64,000 bases of DNA, from NCBI RefSeq assembly GCF_036785885.1, contig NC_092326.1:1-64000 (forward strand), given 5' to 3'. The notes beneath the pieces are model-generated. The model was not told the origin of the DNA, searched no databases, and saw nothing but the letters and a program-made list of their open reading frames with translations. Position numbers and translations under genes: made by a program. Below are positions 21,638 through 36,242 of this stretch, piece by piece. Position 1 is the stretch's first letter. Every line of letters starts with the position of its first letter. The DNA is from Coffea arabica. Taxonomy: Eukaryota; Streptophyta; Magnoliopsida; Gentianales; Rubiaceae.

Positions 21638-22876
21638 ATGGGGGTATTGGATCATCTCTCCGATATGTTTGATTGCGCCGGCGGCGGCAGCTCCAAGCTC
21701 AAGAAGAAAAAACAGTTGCAGGCAAGTCTGCTAGACTCCGTCTTCCCATTCTACTCTATATATTTGCACCTTCATTTTCGCCTCTGAGAAGTAGTACTAG
21801 GATGAATACTGCAAGACGATCTCTGGGTCAGATCTGCTAACAAAAACATGCATAGTTTCGGTTGATCAGCATCGCTTTAAGTTCGTTTATTTTGGTAAAA
21901 GTTCCATGTCTTCTTCTGTGTCTACTTGCAGTAAGTTTCCCCTCTAGCTGGTCTAGATCCTCTCACTCAAAGGTATCTCTGATAATTTATAGTGTTTGCT
22001 GAGAAATTCCTTATTCTGACGGTGAAAATTATTCGCAGAATAATTTTTTTTCGTGTAAACATATTTTTCAATCACTTTTTTACTCACTTTTTTACTGCTT
22101 CTCGTGTATATATATATATTATATTAAATTGCTACGATATATATATTTTTTGATTCTATAAAAGTTGCTATCCAATCCAAATTGACAATAATTCCACCAC
22201 CATATCAAGTTTTACATTCTTTGATTTGGTGCAAATTCTTGGGATATACCTTCCAACACCCACCTCACTGAATGGTGGGTATGGTATAAATATGATTCAG
22301 ATGCTCCGAAACGGACTTTGGGTCTCTACCAACTTTATTTATTTTTATTACTGGTGGACCGGACCATTCTTGAAATCAGGTCATGGGGCATCATTCCGGC
22401 CCGATTGAAAAGATGGAAAAATTATTGTAGTGGTTTTGATGTGATTTTTTTTTTTTTTGGGGGTTGGGGGTGGGGTTTTGTGTTCTGATCAGACGGTGGA
22501 GATTAAAGTGAAGATGGATTGCGAGGGGTGCGAGAGGAAAGTGCGGAGATCCGTGGAAGGGATGAAGGGGGTGAGCTCGGTGCAGATCGAGCCCAAGCAG
22601 CACAAGCTCACCGTCGTCGGCTACGTGGACCCGAACAAGGTGGTGGCGCGTGTGGCTCATCGCACGGGCAAGAAGGCGGAGTTGTGGCCATACGTCCCGT
22701 ACGACGTCGTCGAGCATCCCTACGCCCCTGGCGTCTACGATAGGAAGGCCCCACCTGGGTACGTGCGATCCGTTGAAGACCCGCAACTGTCGCAGCTGGC
22801 ACGTGCCACCTCCTCCGAAGTACGATACACTACGGCCTTTAGTGACGAGAACCCTTCCGCATGTATTGTCATGTGA
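21638..22876 (+). CDS. Heavy-metal-associated isoprenylated plant protein, HIPP25/26 type
   Basis: Two exons, 21638-21721 and 22493-22876, encode 155 residues. The start gives MGVLDHLSDMFDC, the family's conserved N-terminus. Exon 1 ends in KKKKQLQ and exon 2 resumes TVEIKVKMDCEGCERKVRR, an HMA domain (about residues 28-93) whose metal-binding pair is Cys38 and Cys41. The C-terminus is CIVM, a CaaX prenylation box that should anchor the protein to membranes. Length and sequence fit Arabidopsis HIPP26 (153 aa, from memory), which binds metals and a zinc-finger homeodomain factor in stress responses. The intron donor is GC rather than GT (CAG then GCAAGT at 21722), the standard context for GC-AG introns. 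Exon 2 is GC-rich against its AT-rich surroundings. The intron carries a MITE-like insertion. Confidence 0.93.
21990..22187. mobile_element. MITE-like insertion in the HIPP intron
   Basis: Shows the family features TTTTCGTGTAAACATATTTT, TCAATCACTTTTTTACTCAC and a right end TATCCAATCCAAATT. The left end is diverged, so limits are approximate. Homologous copies are at 31629, 51815 and 60517. Confidence 0.5.
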
Positions 22877-22918
22877 TGTGGATCTGGTCATCCCTCGTTA
22901 CTCTTAAAACTGAAGCTC

Positions 22919-23085
22919 GTGTTTGGATTGTAATTTTCTGAAGTTTTTTTTTTTTTTTAAGAAAATATATTGCAGTGATTTGATGTATGTGAAATAAAAA
23001 GGTGATCGAAAAATATATTTACTTTACTAAAAAAAACGTAGAGATTTTTTTTTGGTGAAAAATCCCTTTTCAAACAAGATTTAAG
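22919..23085. mobile_element. MITE, TTTGGATTG family, 3' of HIPP
   Basis: Starts GTGTTTGGATTGTAATTTTC right after the HIPP stop and carries the core GATTTGATGTATGTGAAAT and AAAAAGGTGATCG. The right end (CAAACAAGATT) is degraded. It could lie in the HIPP 3' untranslated region. Confidence 0.6.
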
Positions 23086-23466
23086 TATTTACTACTCCTG
23101 ATTAAAATTTTCTTGTGATTTGTCGATTCTCTCCCAATAATACTAAAAATTTTCACTTCATCGGTTAATGTTGAAAATCAAGTAATCAATCACACATATA
23201 TGTATTTAGTCTCTTTTTTTTTTCAAATTATTTTTCCTTTCTAGAGTGAGTATTTGCTAGTAGGTACCACTATATAGGGCAAAAAATGTCAACCAACTAA
23301 AATGCCAAATGGTCATTAAATTATTGCTCGTGTCTTCGGTGTCTAAACATTAAATAATTTTTTGTCATAAATTAGTCACTAAATTAATTAATCAGCAGTA
23401 CGTGTCAAAATGTAAGGACGTATGTCTGCATTATGGGTTTTTTTTTTTTTTGGGATTACAATCAGT

Positions 23467-23629
23467 GTGTTTAGATTGTAAGTTATTTGAGATATTTTTA
23501 CTGTAATATTTTTTGTGATGTGATGTATGTGAGATAAAAAGGTAATTGGAAAGATAAAAAGGTGCATTGGAAATTGTAATGATGATATAAGCAAATATAT
23601 TTGGGCAAATAACTTACAATCCAAACACA
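23467..23629. mobile_element. MITE, TTTGGATTG family, best-preserved copy
   Basis: Inverted ends GTGTTTAGATTGTAAGTTAT and ATAACTTACAATCCAAACAC flank a 163-bp element with the core TGTGATGTGATGTATGTGAG. No coding capacity. Confidence 0.8.
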
Positions 23630-24513
23630 TTTATAATGCTGTTCTGATTATTTTGTAGATTAAGAGCAAACAATAATCGACGAAATGATTGTAAGTGTGT
23701 TAATTAGTTAGTTTAGTGGCAAATTTGGAACAATAAAAAAATTATTTAATAGTCAAAATTCGACCCCAACAATAGTTTAATGACTAGAGATTTTTTAGCC
23801 CAATTCCGTTTCATGTGGTTTGGCTTTGTCTTGTGGTCGTGGCTCTGGCTGGCAAGCAGTAGCTCAAGGGTGGGTGGTCTACACATTGATTTGTCGGATG
23901 AAATATGGGATGGGACGGGACGGGACGGCTGGAAGGTCTTTGCCTGCTTGATGGTTGCTTTATAACCTTTTTCTCCGCATGATCAAAAGATTATTGTTAG
24001 CAAGGCGCGTTTAAATTAAGCTTTAATCCACCGGAGTAGATCGTTACTTCTGAGTAGAAGAATTAGCACATGATTTGGGGCCGCAAGCGGCTGACTCGAT
24101 GATGGAGTATTTTTCTCAAGCCCTTTTATGCCGGAGGGAAGATCCCAGTGTACATATCCCGGTAGAAAAGGAGCTGCTAGATATACACATTTTCACGCCA
24201 AAAAAAAAAAGAAGAAGAACATTTAAAAACAAAAGAAATAAATAAATGAAGGACCTCTATTTGCTGCCTTCTTTTCTTTCTCCACTGATCAGGAGGATAT
24301 GTTGATGGTGAATGGCACATATACAGACCACATCCTGTGGACAGGACTCTCGTCAATCACTAACAACATATATATATATATATATCTAATTGTAGACAAA
24401 TATATTAATTGTAATAGTGTATAAAATGTCAGTGTATATAAAATTAACTTTTAACAAATACTATAAGATTAACTCTTAGTCAATGTATACACTGTCATTA
24501 TTAATGTATATAA

Positions 24514-26207
24514 CTAGGAAAGAGTCCCACGCAATGCGTGGGAGTTGATACCTGTGTTGTGAATGAGTAATTGGAGTAACAATCAACAAATTTGTAATAT
24601 TTAGCTGAAAAGAACATGGAGCAAAGTAAAAGAAAATTGTTAAAATGTAATGCTCTAATTTATTTTTCTAAATATATAGAGCTCATCATTCATAACAAGT
24701 GAGTGCTTTAATCGGTAAATTCACTATGAAATAAAGCATGATTTTTTATAGATTCAAAAACATTGTTTTCTTAAAAATGAGGGAACCTAGTGCCAACAAA
24801 AAAATATAGAGAAGATCAACGCTACTAAAGTGATGATATCACATTGGTATTATTATTATAATACCAAACAAAGCCCTTGCATCAAATTATTTTGGAATGA
24901 AATGAAACTTTTCAAACAGTTGCATTGACACTCTCACAAGGTGAATAATAATAAGTTGAGTTCTCAAATGTATAGATTACCTGTAGGTCATTGCACAGCA
25001 TACCTGGAACAATATCATCAGCTGAACCAATGATTGTAATAGGAAATTTAGGATGAAAGCACATGACTCAAATAGTATGGCCTTCAAGCATTCGGAGACA
25101 ATTTTTTACTTGATCATCCCACAGCTAATTGAAGTAAGACATGAAAAGGAGATCATAATTGTATATAAATTTAGACTATTTAATATTTCATAAGTATATG
25201 AGGATATGAAAAGCAAACCTTAATAGTGGGATCATCAGGATCCAATTATTAGTTAAACCTGCTTCCACCAATACTAGAACAATTAAAAAAAAAATAGCTT
25301 CCAAAAAAAAAATACAATCCATTGATATCTTATCATACATATATAACAATGCTAATATAGAAAAATGAACATCAGATTTTTGAATCAAAGAACTTAAATA
25401 ACAAAAGACAAACTTTAACAATCTAATCAAGGAACATAAGAGGGAGGAGGGTAGCAAAATAAGCATACCTTCACGAAGGATTGAAATGGAAATCACAAGG
25501 AAAGGAAAGGGGAAGAGGAACAACCTATGGTATGAACCATAACCAGCTGAACCAATGATGTTTTGTATTAACAACCCCCATTATTGTAGCTACCTCAAAA
25601 ATCAGCTCAACAAATGCTATAGAAGGGAACAAGTTTTGCAGTTACACTTCAAAGATGCTTTCCAAGAGATTCCTTATCTCTCATGCATTACTCCTATCTT
25701 AAAGATGCCATAAGTGCTCATTCTAATTAACCCACTATTTGTACGAGTTCAATTGCACATGTAGAAGTTTAGGAGAGGAAAACGTCTACAGTTACACCTC
25801 CACTATGGAGTAGTCAATTAATCATCATCTTGATACATTCATATAGTCTTTAATGATGCTTCGATTATTGAATTTAATTAGTCCCACTCTTTGCCCAGTT
25901 CAATTGCTTGACTTACCGTTTGCAATAATTCCAAGTTCACCCAACTACCTTTTTGTGTTAACTACAGATCTACGGATGGTTAAAAAGGTAAAACTGTCAC
26001 TACAACCACATAAGTAGAATTTGAGAATATAATTATCATCCCACCAAGGGTACGCTTGTCAACTCACATAGCAATAAGTATAGCATGCTTGCACTCAAAC
26101 TGGATCAGTTGTGCTATGCCGACATGTTACCTAAATTGCCCCTAAAAAAGGCAGATGAAAAATAACCAACAGTCAAACACCAACTCGTTTTTATATATAT
26201 ATATAGA
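24514..26207 (-). mobile_element. Non-autonomous Helitron (1,694 bp) carrying a gene fragment
   Basis: Read on minus it starts TCTATATATATATATAAAAA (from 26207) and ends CTAG at 24514, preceded by a CCCACGCA/TGCGTGGG hairpin (24526-24542). TC start, hairpin and CTRR end define a Helitron. Its flanks support the limits: sequence just left of it plus AAATTAACTTTTAACAAATA right of it re-forms a phrase that also exists uninterrupted at 24435-24460. It holds no Rep/helicase but carries coatomer fragments in the same orientation. Confidence 0.72.
25004..25252 (-). pseudogene. Captured fragment of coatomer beta-prime (COPB2-like) WD40 gene
   Basis: Two adjacent exon pieces on minus. 25252-25219 reads LIIGS-DDPTIK, with one extra base, and ends at a GT donor. 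25124-25004 follows an AG acceptor and reads LWDDQVKNCLRMLEGHT, a TGA, then CFHPKFPITIIGSADD, ending at a second GT donor. These match consecutive parts of the WD40 region of COPI coat subunit beta-prime (remembered family pattern: GSDDHTAK, VWDYQTKSCVQTLEGHT, CFHPELPIIITGSEDG). The stop and indel show it is dead. It lies wholly inside the Helitron and in its orientation, as expected for gene-fragment capture. A short echo (IIGSAG) occurs near 25550-25572. Confidence 0.68.
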
Positions 26208-26393
26208 AAATTAACTTTTAACAAATAGTGTTACAGTAATTATTTCAAATAATACTCTATCCAAACAAACCTGTACTACCATTACCATCTTGTAAAGTAA
26301 TGCAGCACGCCGGATTATGGACCTTTTAGGTGGTTTCAGCTTGCAAAGCTCTTACTGGTTGGGCCATTTCTTTGAATCCCTAAGGGTCAGAGT

Positions 26394-27139
26394 TAGGGGT
26401 GGGCAAAATTATCCGTTAGCCCAAAAATCCGTCATATCCGATTCGATCCGATCCGAAAATTAGAATATCCGATTTTTATTATTTGATCGGATCAAAAAAG
26501 GGTCGGGTATCTGCTAAGATGCAGGACGGGTTAGGGTCACATAATTAAAAATCCATGGGTACCCGATCCGCCCTGCATATATATATTTTTTATTTTTATT
26601 TTTATACACACACTATAAAATAATAAGTTAGAACTAAATAAATAATTTTATTGAATAAATTGTATTACAAATATGAGAGACTATAGTTTATTTACAAGAT
26701 TCGTTTGTAAAGGCCATGATTTTATATTTTATAGAAAAAAGTTTAATTAATGTGGAACATATATATTAAAAATTGTGCTACTTATTTCAAATTTTTATTG
26801 ATTTTGAATTCTTTTAATTTTTTCCCTTTATCTTATATTTTTTTCATATGCTTGTTTATTGGTGGAAAACCTTTTTTTAGAAAAAAAAATTATTAAATAT
26901 TAGATGAATGTATAAAATATAAAATTAAATTGGTATAAATCATTTTTTTTAAAAAAATTAAATGATAAATGGGGCGGAACGGGTACCCGCTGATCCGACC
27001 CTATCTCAGTGGGTACCCGTTTTAGAGTACCTGCTGATATTCGGGGCAAGTAAGAGTCAGAAAATGACTGATCTGTAATGTACGAGTCGGATCAGTCAAA
27101 TAGTGAATAGAACGGGTACCCGACTCGCGCCCACCCCTA
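26394..27139. mobile_element. hAT-like non-autonomous element C (746 bp)
   Basis: Ends TAGGGGTGGGC and GCCCACCCCTA are perfect inverted repeats, and the flanks are the perfect 8-bp duplication GTCAGAGT (26386-26393 and 27140-27147). Subterminal parts are full of GGGTACCCG and GATCCGATCCG motifs, the interior is AT-rich. The element ends about 260 bp before the MSI start codon, so it now forms part of that gene's upstream DNA. Confidence 0.85.
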
Positions 27140-27315
27140 GTCAGAGTTCAGCCCACTCTGGAAGATCACTACTGACAATCATAAAATCCAGTCCACCAGC
27201 CCATAATGAAAAAGTCCAACACTCCGCCCACCTCGTACTAGTTAGTAGTTACTGCCTCCCTCTATTTTAGTTGCTCGCTTCCTCCTTGCATTTGGCGGGA
27301 AACGCACAAAGCCAC

Positions 27316-27338
27316 TGTGTGTGCGCGCGCGCGCGTGT
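27316..27338. repeat. Alternating GT/GC tract in the MSI leader
   Basis: TGTGTGTGCGCGCGCGCGCG is a pure alternating purine-pyrimidine stretch about 60 bp before the ATG, the type most able to adopt Z-DNA. Confidence 0.85.
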
Positions 27339-27396
27339 TGAGTGCGTGAGAGAGGAAGACACGCTAACGAACAGCCGGAAAAAAAAAAGGTAGAAG

Positions 27397-31194
<3,798 letters not shown>

Positions 31195-32497
31195 CCATTA
31201 CCTTTAATTAATGGTTTTGTATTGGCCTGATCATCGTCTGTGCTTGGTAGCGAATGAAACATTCGTTCTTGTGACTTACCCTTGGGGTAACAGAATTTAT
31301 TGCTCTTGTTTCTATCATTTTGGTTAATTTAGTCAAGATTCTTCGTTGAGTCTGTTAAAATTTTTTGTGCTATTTTCAGGATGTAGAATGTAATGGTCGG
31401 AACAAGAGAATGTGTTATAATGCTCCGACTAGTGTCTAGTCAAGCCTTTTTTTTTCCTCTTTCCCTTTTGGAGGCACTTAATTTGGTACATTAGCAGAGG
31501 AAAGATTGAAAAGGTTTTAAGTTAGAAAAGACAATAAGAGAAGGTAACTTTCTTTGTTTTTGAGAGAAACGAAAGAGAAAGGAAGTCAACAGATTATTAG
31601 CTTGTGTTCTCTTAACGCACAAAACTTTGTGTTGGGGTTGCAATTTTTTTTTTGAAAAATTATTACGTTTCTCGTGAATGTATTTTTAAATTACTTTTTT
31701 ATTTTATATATATCAAATCGTTACAATAAATTTTTTTTTTTATAAAAAGTTCAGGAAAATACAATCCAAACAAAGCTACGTTTGGTTTGGGAGACGGTTT
31801 CTTATTCTTTAAAGAATTAATCAATTTGAATCATTTATGAATCCTTCCCTACACATTATAATCATAATATAAAAGAGCAAGTATATTGTAAAATTTTTAT
31901 GTCGTATCTATCTAGTGATTTTTTATTTTTAGTTATTTTGTTCCTATTTGGACAGATGGAAATGTATTTGAACATGTGGATGGTAATGGGTGTGGGCACA
32001 GGGGAAGAAATAGGGGGGCAGCAGGGGATGGGGAAATAAGTTAAACAGCACCATTTCTCCGCAGTTGAAAGTTTCAAGTGAAAAATGAAAAGAAGAAAAA
32101 CAAAAGAAATTGGATGAAAAGAATTTAAAGAAAACCCTCGCTAAATATGGAGAGACAACACAAAAGTGATTAATGGACTACACGAAGCCCAAAGAATAGT
32201 AGGCACGTTTGCACATACGAAAAGGTAAATGGCCAAAACTTTACTCATAATGAGGCTTATAATCCCGATTGCGGCATACAATCCAAAGCACCGCGTGATG
32301 ACGGGCCCTTTGGTATCGAGTGGTTGAGGTACACGGGAAAAGGCCTACCGGAGTCGAGAGAGACCTGGGAGAATTGTCCTTTTGCGTCGTCACATGCTGA
32401 TGAGTCAGTAATGAGTGGTTTTGACACACCACGTGTCGGTCACTAAAGTCGAAAGGTCCGGCTATAGCCTACGGGGAATCCCCCCGCCAAATATATA
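31195..32497. other. MSI 3' flank, no further gene seen
   Basis: Starts with the MSI 3' untranslated region. A MITE copy lies at 31629-31775. The stretch 32230-32480 is GC-richer than its surroundings and contains CACCACGTGTCGGTC, but no gene is recognisable in it. Confidence 0.4.
31629..31775. mobile_element. MITE, TTTGGATTG family, diverged copy
   Basis: Begins GTTGGGGTTGCAATTTTT and ends AATACAATCCAAACAAA, with the internal TTTCTCGTGAATGTATTTTT and ATATATATCAAATCGTTACA seen in the copies at 51815 and 60517. Confidence 0.6.
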
Positions 32498-32530
32498 CTA
32501 GGCATTGGACCCCGCGGCTATCGCGGGTGT
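32498..32530 (-). mobile_element. Helitron 3' terminus
   Basis: Read on minus: a hairpin with arms CCCGCG and CGCGGG (32511-32527), a short spacer, then CTAG followed by T. This is a canonical Helitron 3' end. The body should extend to higher coordinates through AT-rich DNA, but no convincing TC start was found. Confidence 0.6.
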
Positions 32531-34795
32531 CATGTCATAGAGTTGTTGAATGATGAGGAATATAAAATAAAATAGAAAGAATCACAAATAGAGGATTATT
32601 ATTTTGTTGAATATTAGAGTGGTGATTGTAGATTAAGCAAATATGAGATAGTATATGTAAACGTAGAGCGATGTGAAATTGGTATTTATTGTATCTAGTG
32701 TAAGAGTGCTAACTGATGGTTTATTTACGAAGAAGATGTTTGTGCAAGAAATAGATTATGAATAGGAAAGCAAAAAGCATGTGTTTTTTTTTATATATAC
32801 ATCCTAATTTGAGAGTGTACTTAGGTTAATGTAAGATTTATTTAATAACATAGATTTAGAGTATTTTGCATCATAATATAGTTGGAATAGTGGATGGAGA
32901 AGTGATAGATTGGAATATTGGATTGATTTATTTATAAATAGATATAGTAAAATTGGTGTGATTTGTGTTGTGTTTTTTAAAATTAATACGATCTACAGAT
33001 TTGATGGATAATATTGGTTTCAAAAAATTTTGTTTTTTTATTTTAATTTAGTGATAAGTAAATATTATTTAAATTAATGGAATATATATATTAATTTTTT
33101 AAAGTTGGTAGGATGGAAAATTAGGTGGAGAATTGCATTGAGAGTGTTATAATTTATTGTACTTAGTTTATGTATTCTAGGATGATGATATTTTCATAAT
33201 TTGGATAGCTAGGATGAGTAAGTGTGCATTGTTGTAGCAGAAAAGTCTATGAAAAGGATATAAAAGAATGGGAAGTTTGTTGAAAAATAAATGGATAATA
33301 GATATTTTTTGGCCAATTTTGATATAGTTTGGGTGTTGTGTGATGAGATAAATTAATAATTTGGAATAATTTGATACTATAGCTTGGTAAAATATGTGTT
33401 TATTCATTAAGTAGGTTTTTTTTTTCTATAAGTAAAGATGATATTGATTTAGTTATGAATAAATGTGATTGAAATAGATGAGAGCTGTATTTTTTTAATT
33501 AATAGAATCTGAATAAGTAAAGGATAATGTTAATTTTGAGAGCTAATAGATTTTATATTAATAGGTTAGTACTAAATGGATATTATTGAAAGTAAGGTGA
33601 TGCATATAAAAAATTTTTTTTTTTATAAGAAATGGAAATGATTGCACATGAAAATTATAGAGTTTAATCACTGTAATTTACAGTAGAATTTTTAAATATT
33701 TACTGTTTGATGTTTATGCGACTTATTTTATGGTGCTCAAAGTTTCCAAAGTGATGGCAAGTGAGAAATTAGAGAAAATTTTCCCATTCCATTTCCAAAG
33801 TTTCAAATGTAAATGGACCCCGGCGCCTGATGATTACCAAGACTTGGTGAAATGTGACAAATTACAATAGCTGCGTCAACCCTTTCTTCTTCGCTACAAT
33901 CCTACGCTGATTGTATATTTTTCTTGCGTCATGTGGAATGGATTAGCAAGCAAGAAATCGATTGAAGTTGAAACAGACGAAGAACGAAAAATATCCCCTG
34001 TTTCTTTTGTCATTTGTCAAATTTCCAGAGTCCTATTCGCGTCTAATTTCCTTCAGTTCTTCCACCAGCAGATCCTGATCAAGGATTCTCAAATACGACC
34101 AAAAAAAAATAAAAAAAAAGAGGTACGGTGGGTTGCCAGTATTGTTCTTGCAACATTATCGACCACAATTAAAGATCTGAAAACTTCTAGTCAGCCTCCT
34201 GGCTTACCACGAATGAGTTATCGGGTTTTTTTTTGACAAAGAGATTCACAGAGAACAATTTAACTTCTAGGATGTGAATAGTTGATGAGCAAATAGTGTC
34301 CCTGTAGCTTTAACCGTCTGTCATGTCATCTTCTTAATGAGTGACTAATTATATATATATATATATATATGCGCGTGTGTGTTTAGTATTTTATTTTAGG
34401 AGATATAATGGTTTAATTTTTTATTGTTTATATTTTTTGGGGTTTTGTTTGTTTGTTTGTTATATTTTTATTATTTATTTATTTATACACATGTGTATAT
34501 ATATATGTATATTTAATATTTTATTTGAGCTTGTAAGATTGTTTAATATTGTTTTATCGTGTCTATCTTTTCTAGTTTTGTTTGTTTGTTATATTTGTGG
34601 TGTTACTATTTGTCTTGTGATTCATGTGTCAGTGCGATATTTGTTTTTTGAGTTGTATCATGTATATTTTTGCTATATATATAGGAGTTCGGTTTAAGTA
34701 TTTGTATGTAAATTTCTAGTTGTTTGGTTATATTTTTTATAGTTTTAGAGAAAAGTTTGTCTTTTTTATTTTGGTTTTCAGTGCTATATTTTTAA
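32531..34795. other. AT-rich DNA, probably Helitron body and unassigned sequence
   Basis: No gene is recognised. The plus frame at 33931-34236 (MWNGLASKKSIEVETDEERK...) follows less AT-rich, leader-like sequence and could be a gene relic, but it matches no family I know. (AT)n tracts lie at 34351-34370 and 34497-34508. Confidence 0.4.
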
Positions 34796-35348
34796 ATTTT
34801 GAAATATTATCATAGTAACATTTTTGAAATAGAGGGAAATTATCTTGTATTTTTAAAAACAATTAGTTGTATAATGCAAGCTAATACAAAGTGGCACAAT
34901 TGATTTATATTTATTAGATACACATAAAATTTTTGTCGATATATATATAATTTTCAGAAAATCAATATTTTTGTCGATATATATATTTTGCTGAAAATAA
35001 ATATATATAAAAAGGCACACAATTAATCATCACTTTGTATTGACCACATTTATGTTATGTTACTCAATCTTAAAATGCACAAGCTTTAAATTAATAATTT
35101 AGTAGTTAACAAATATTATCGAAGTAACATTTTTGAAATAGAGGAAAATTATCCTATATTTTTAAAAACTATTGGTCGTATTAGTGGAAGCTAATACAAA
35201 GTGGCACAATTGATTTATATTTATTAGATATGCACAACATTTTTGTCAATATATATATTTTTCAGAAAATCATTATTTTTGTTGATATATATATTTTGGA
35301 GAAAATGAATATATATATATATATATATATATAGATAAAGGCACACAA
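34796..35348 (+). repeat. Direct duplication, about 310 bp unit
   Basis: The blocks at 34796-35030 and 35106-35348 share AACATTTTTGAAATAGAGG, CTAATACAAAGTGGCACAAT, TGATTTATATTTATTAGATA and a final AAAGGCACACAA in the same order. An (AT)n expansion distinguishes the second copy. Confidence 0.8.
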
Positions 35349-35724
35349 ATAAGATGCAATAATATATATAGATTTGTATAGCCCTAAAAATTCATGCTGC
35401 ATTAGGGAATGGAAGGTAGCAACTCGAACAAACAAAACCAAAGAAACAATAATTAAGTGAGATGACATCTAAAGACCACAAGGTACAAAATTGATAGGGA
35501 AATTATGTAGAGACCAGCACAAAAGAGGACAAAATCAGCACCGAAATTACAAAATAACCGGCGTCCAAGGATAATTGAAGCAGCGGACAAAAGAGGACGT
35601 GGAAGGAGAATTGCACCAGCGGACAAAAGAGACAAAATCAACACCGAAATTACAAAATAACTGGCGAAAATTACTGTAGCAAGCCCTTCGGCGCTTTGTA
35701 GTTAGAGACAGAGATACGTTCACC

Positions 35725-36242
35725 TAGAGTTGATTGTTCACGAGTGTCTTGATCAAATGCCCCGGCTTGAATTCGATTCGACTAAGTTTGAGTTCGAACT
35801 CGAGTAGCTCAACGCATATAGCAAATCAAAAGTTCGAAACCTCCATTTGTACTACTTGCTCTATTATTGGTATATTATTTATATTATATATTTATTTTAA
35901 TTATGAAATGATTAATAAAAATTTATTTATGTTTTAGATAATTTACAATAAAATTTTTAAATGGTGAAAAAGTAATATTGTAAAAACTAAAAAAGAGACA
36001 AAAATTTTAGGTAATTTATCATAATTCTTTGAAAATTTTAGATAATTTACCATAATTCTTTGAACTTTTTTTAAAAAGCTTTTCTAGTATTATTTCAAAC
36101 CCTAGAGCTCGACTTTGGAATTACATAGTCGAGCTACATAATTTCTGCTCGCTCAATCTTGAGTAAGCTTGTGTAGCATCAAGTTCGAACTTGAATATAA
36201 AACTATTCAAATTCGACTCGACTCGACTCGTTAACACTTCTA
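35725..36242. mobile_element. hAT-like element, GAGCTCGAG family, diverged
   Basis: Subterminal blocks of TCGAACTCGAG, GAATTCGATTCGAC and, at the right, ACTCGACTCGACTCGTTAAC resemble element A at 19522. The outer ends are only weakly inverted and no target duplication was found, so limits are approximate. Confidence 0.5.

Noticed and set aside
22391-22907. Long minus and alternative plus frames over HIPP exon 2
   Set aside because: Shadows caused by the high GC and lack of stops opposite a real exon.
33931-34236. 101-codon plus-strand frame preceded by leader-like sequence
   Set aside because: No homologue recalled, no following exon found; could be a relic but cannot be supported.
35334-35335. 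TCTATATATATATA on minus as the 5' end of the Helitron whose 3' end is at 32498
   Set aside because: The sibling copy of the local 310-bp duplication (to 35030) continues across this point, so it is an AT expansion, not an element boundary.
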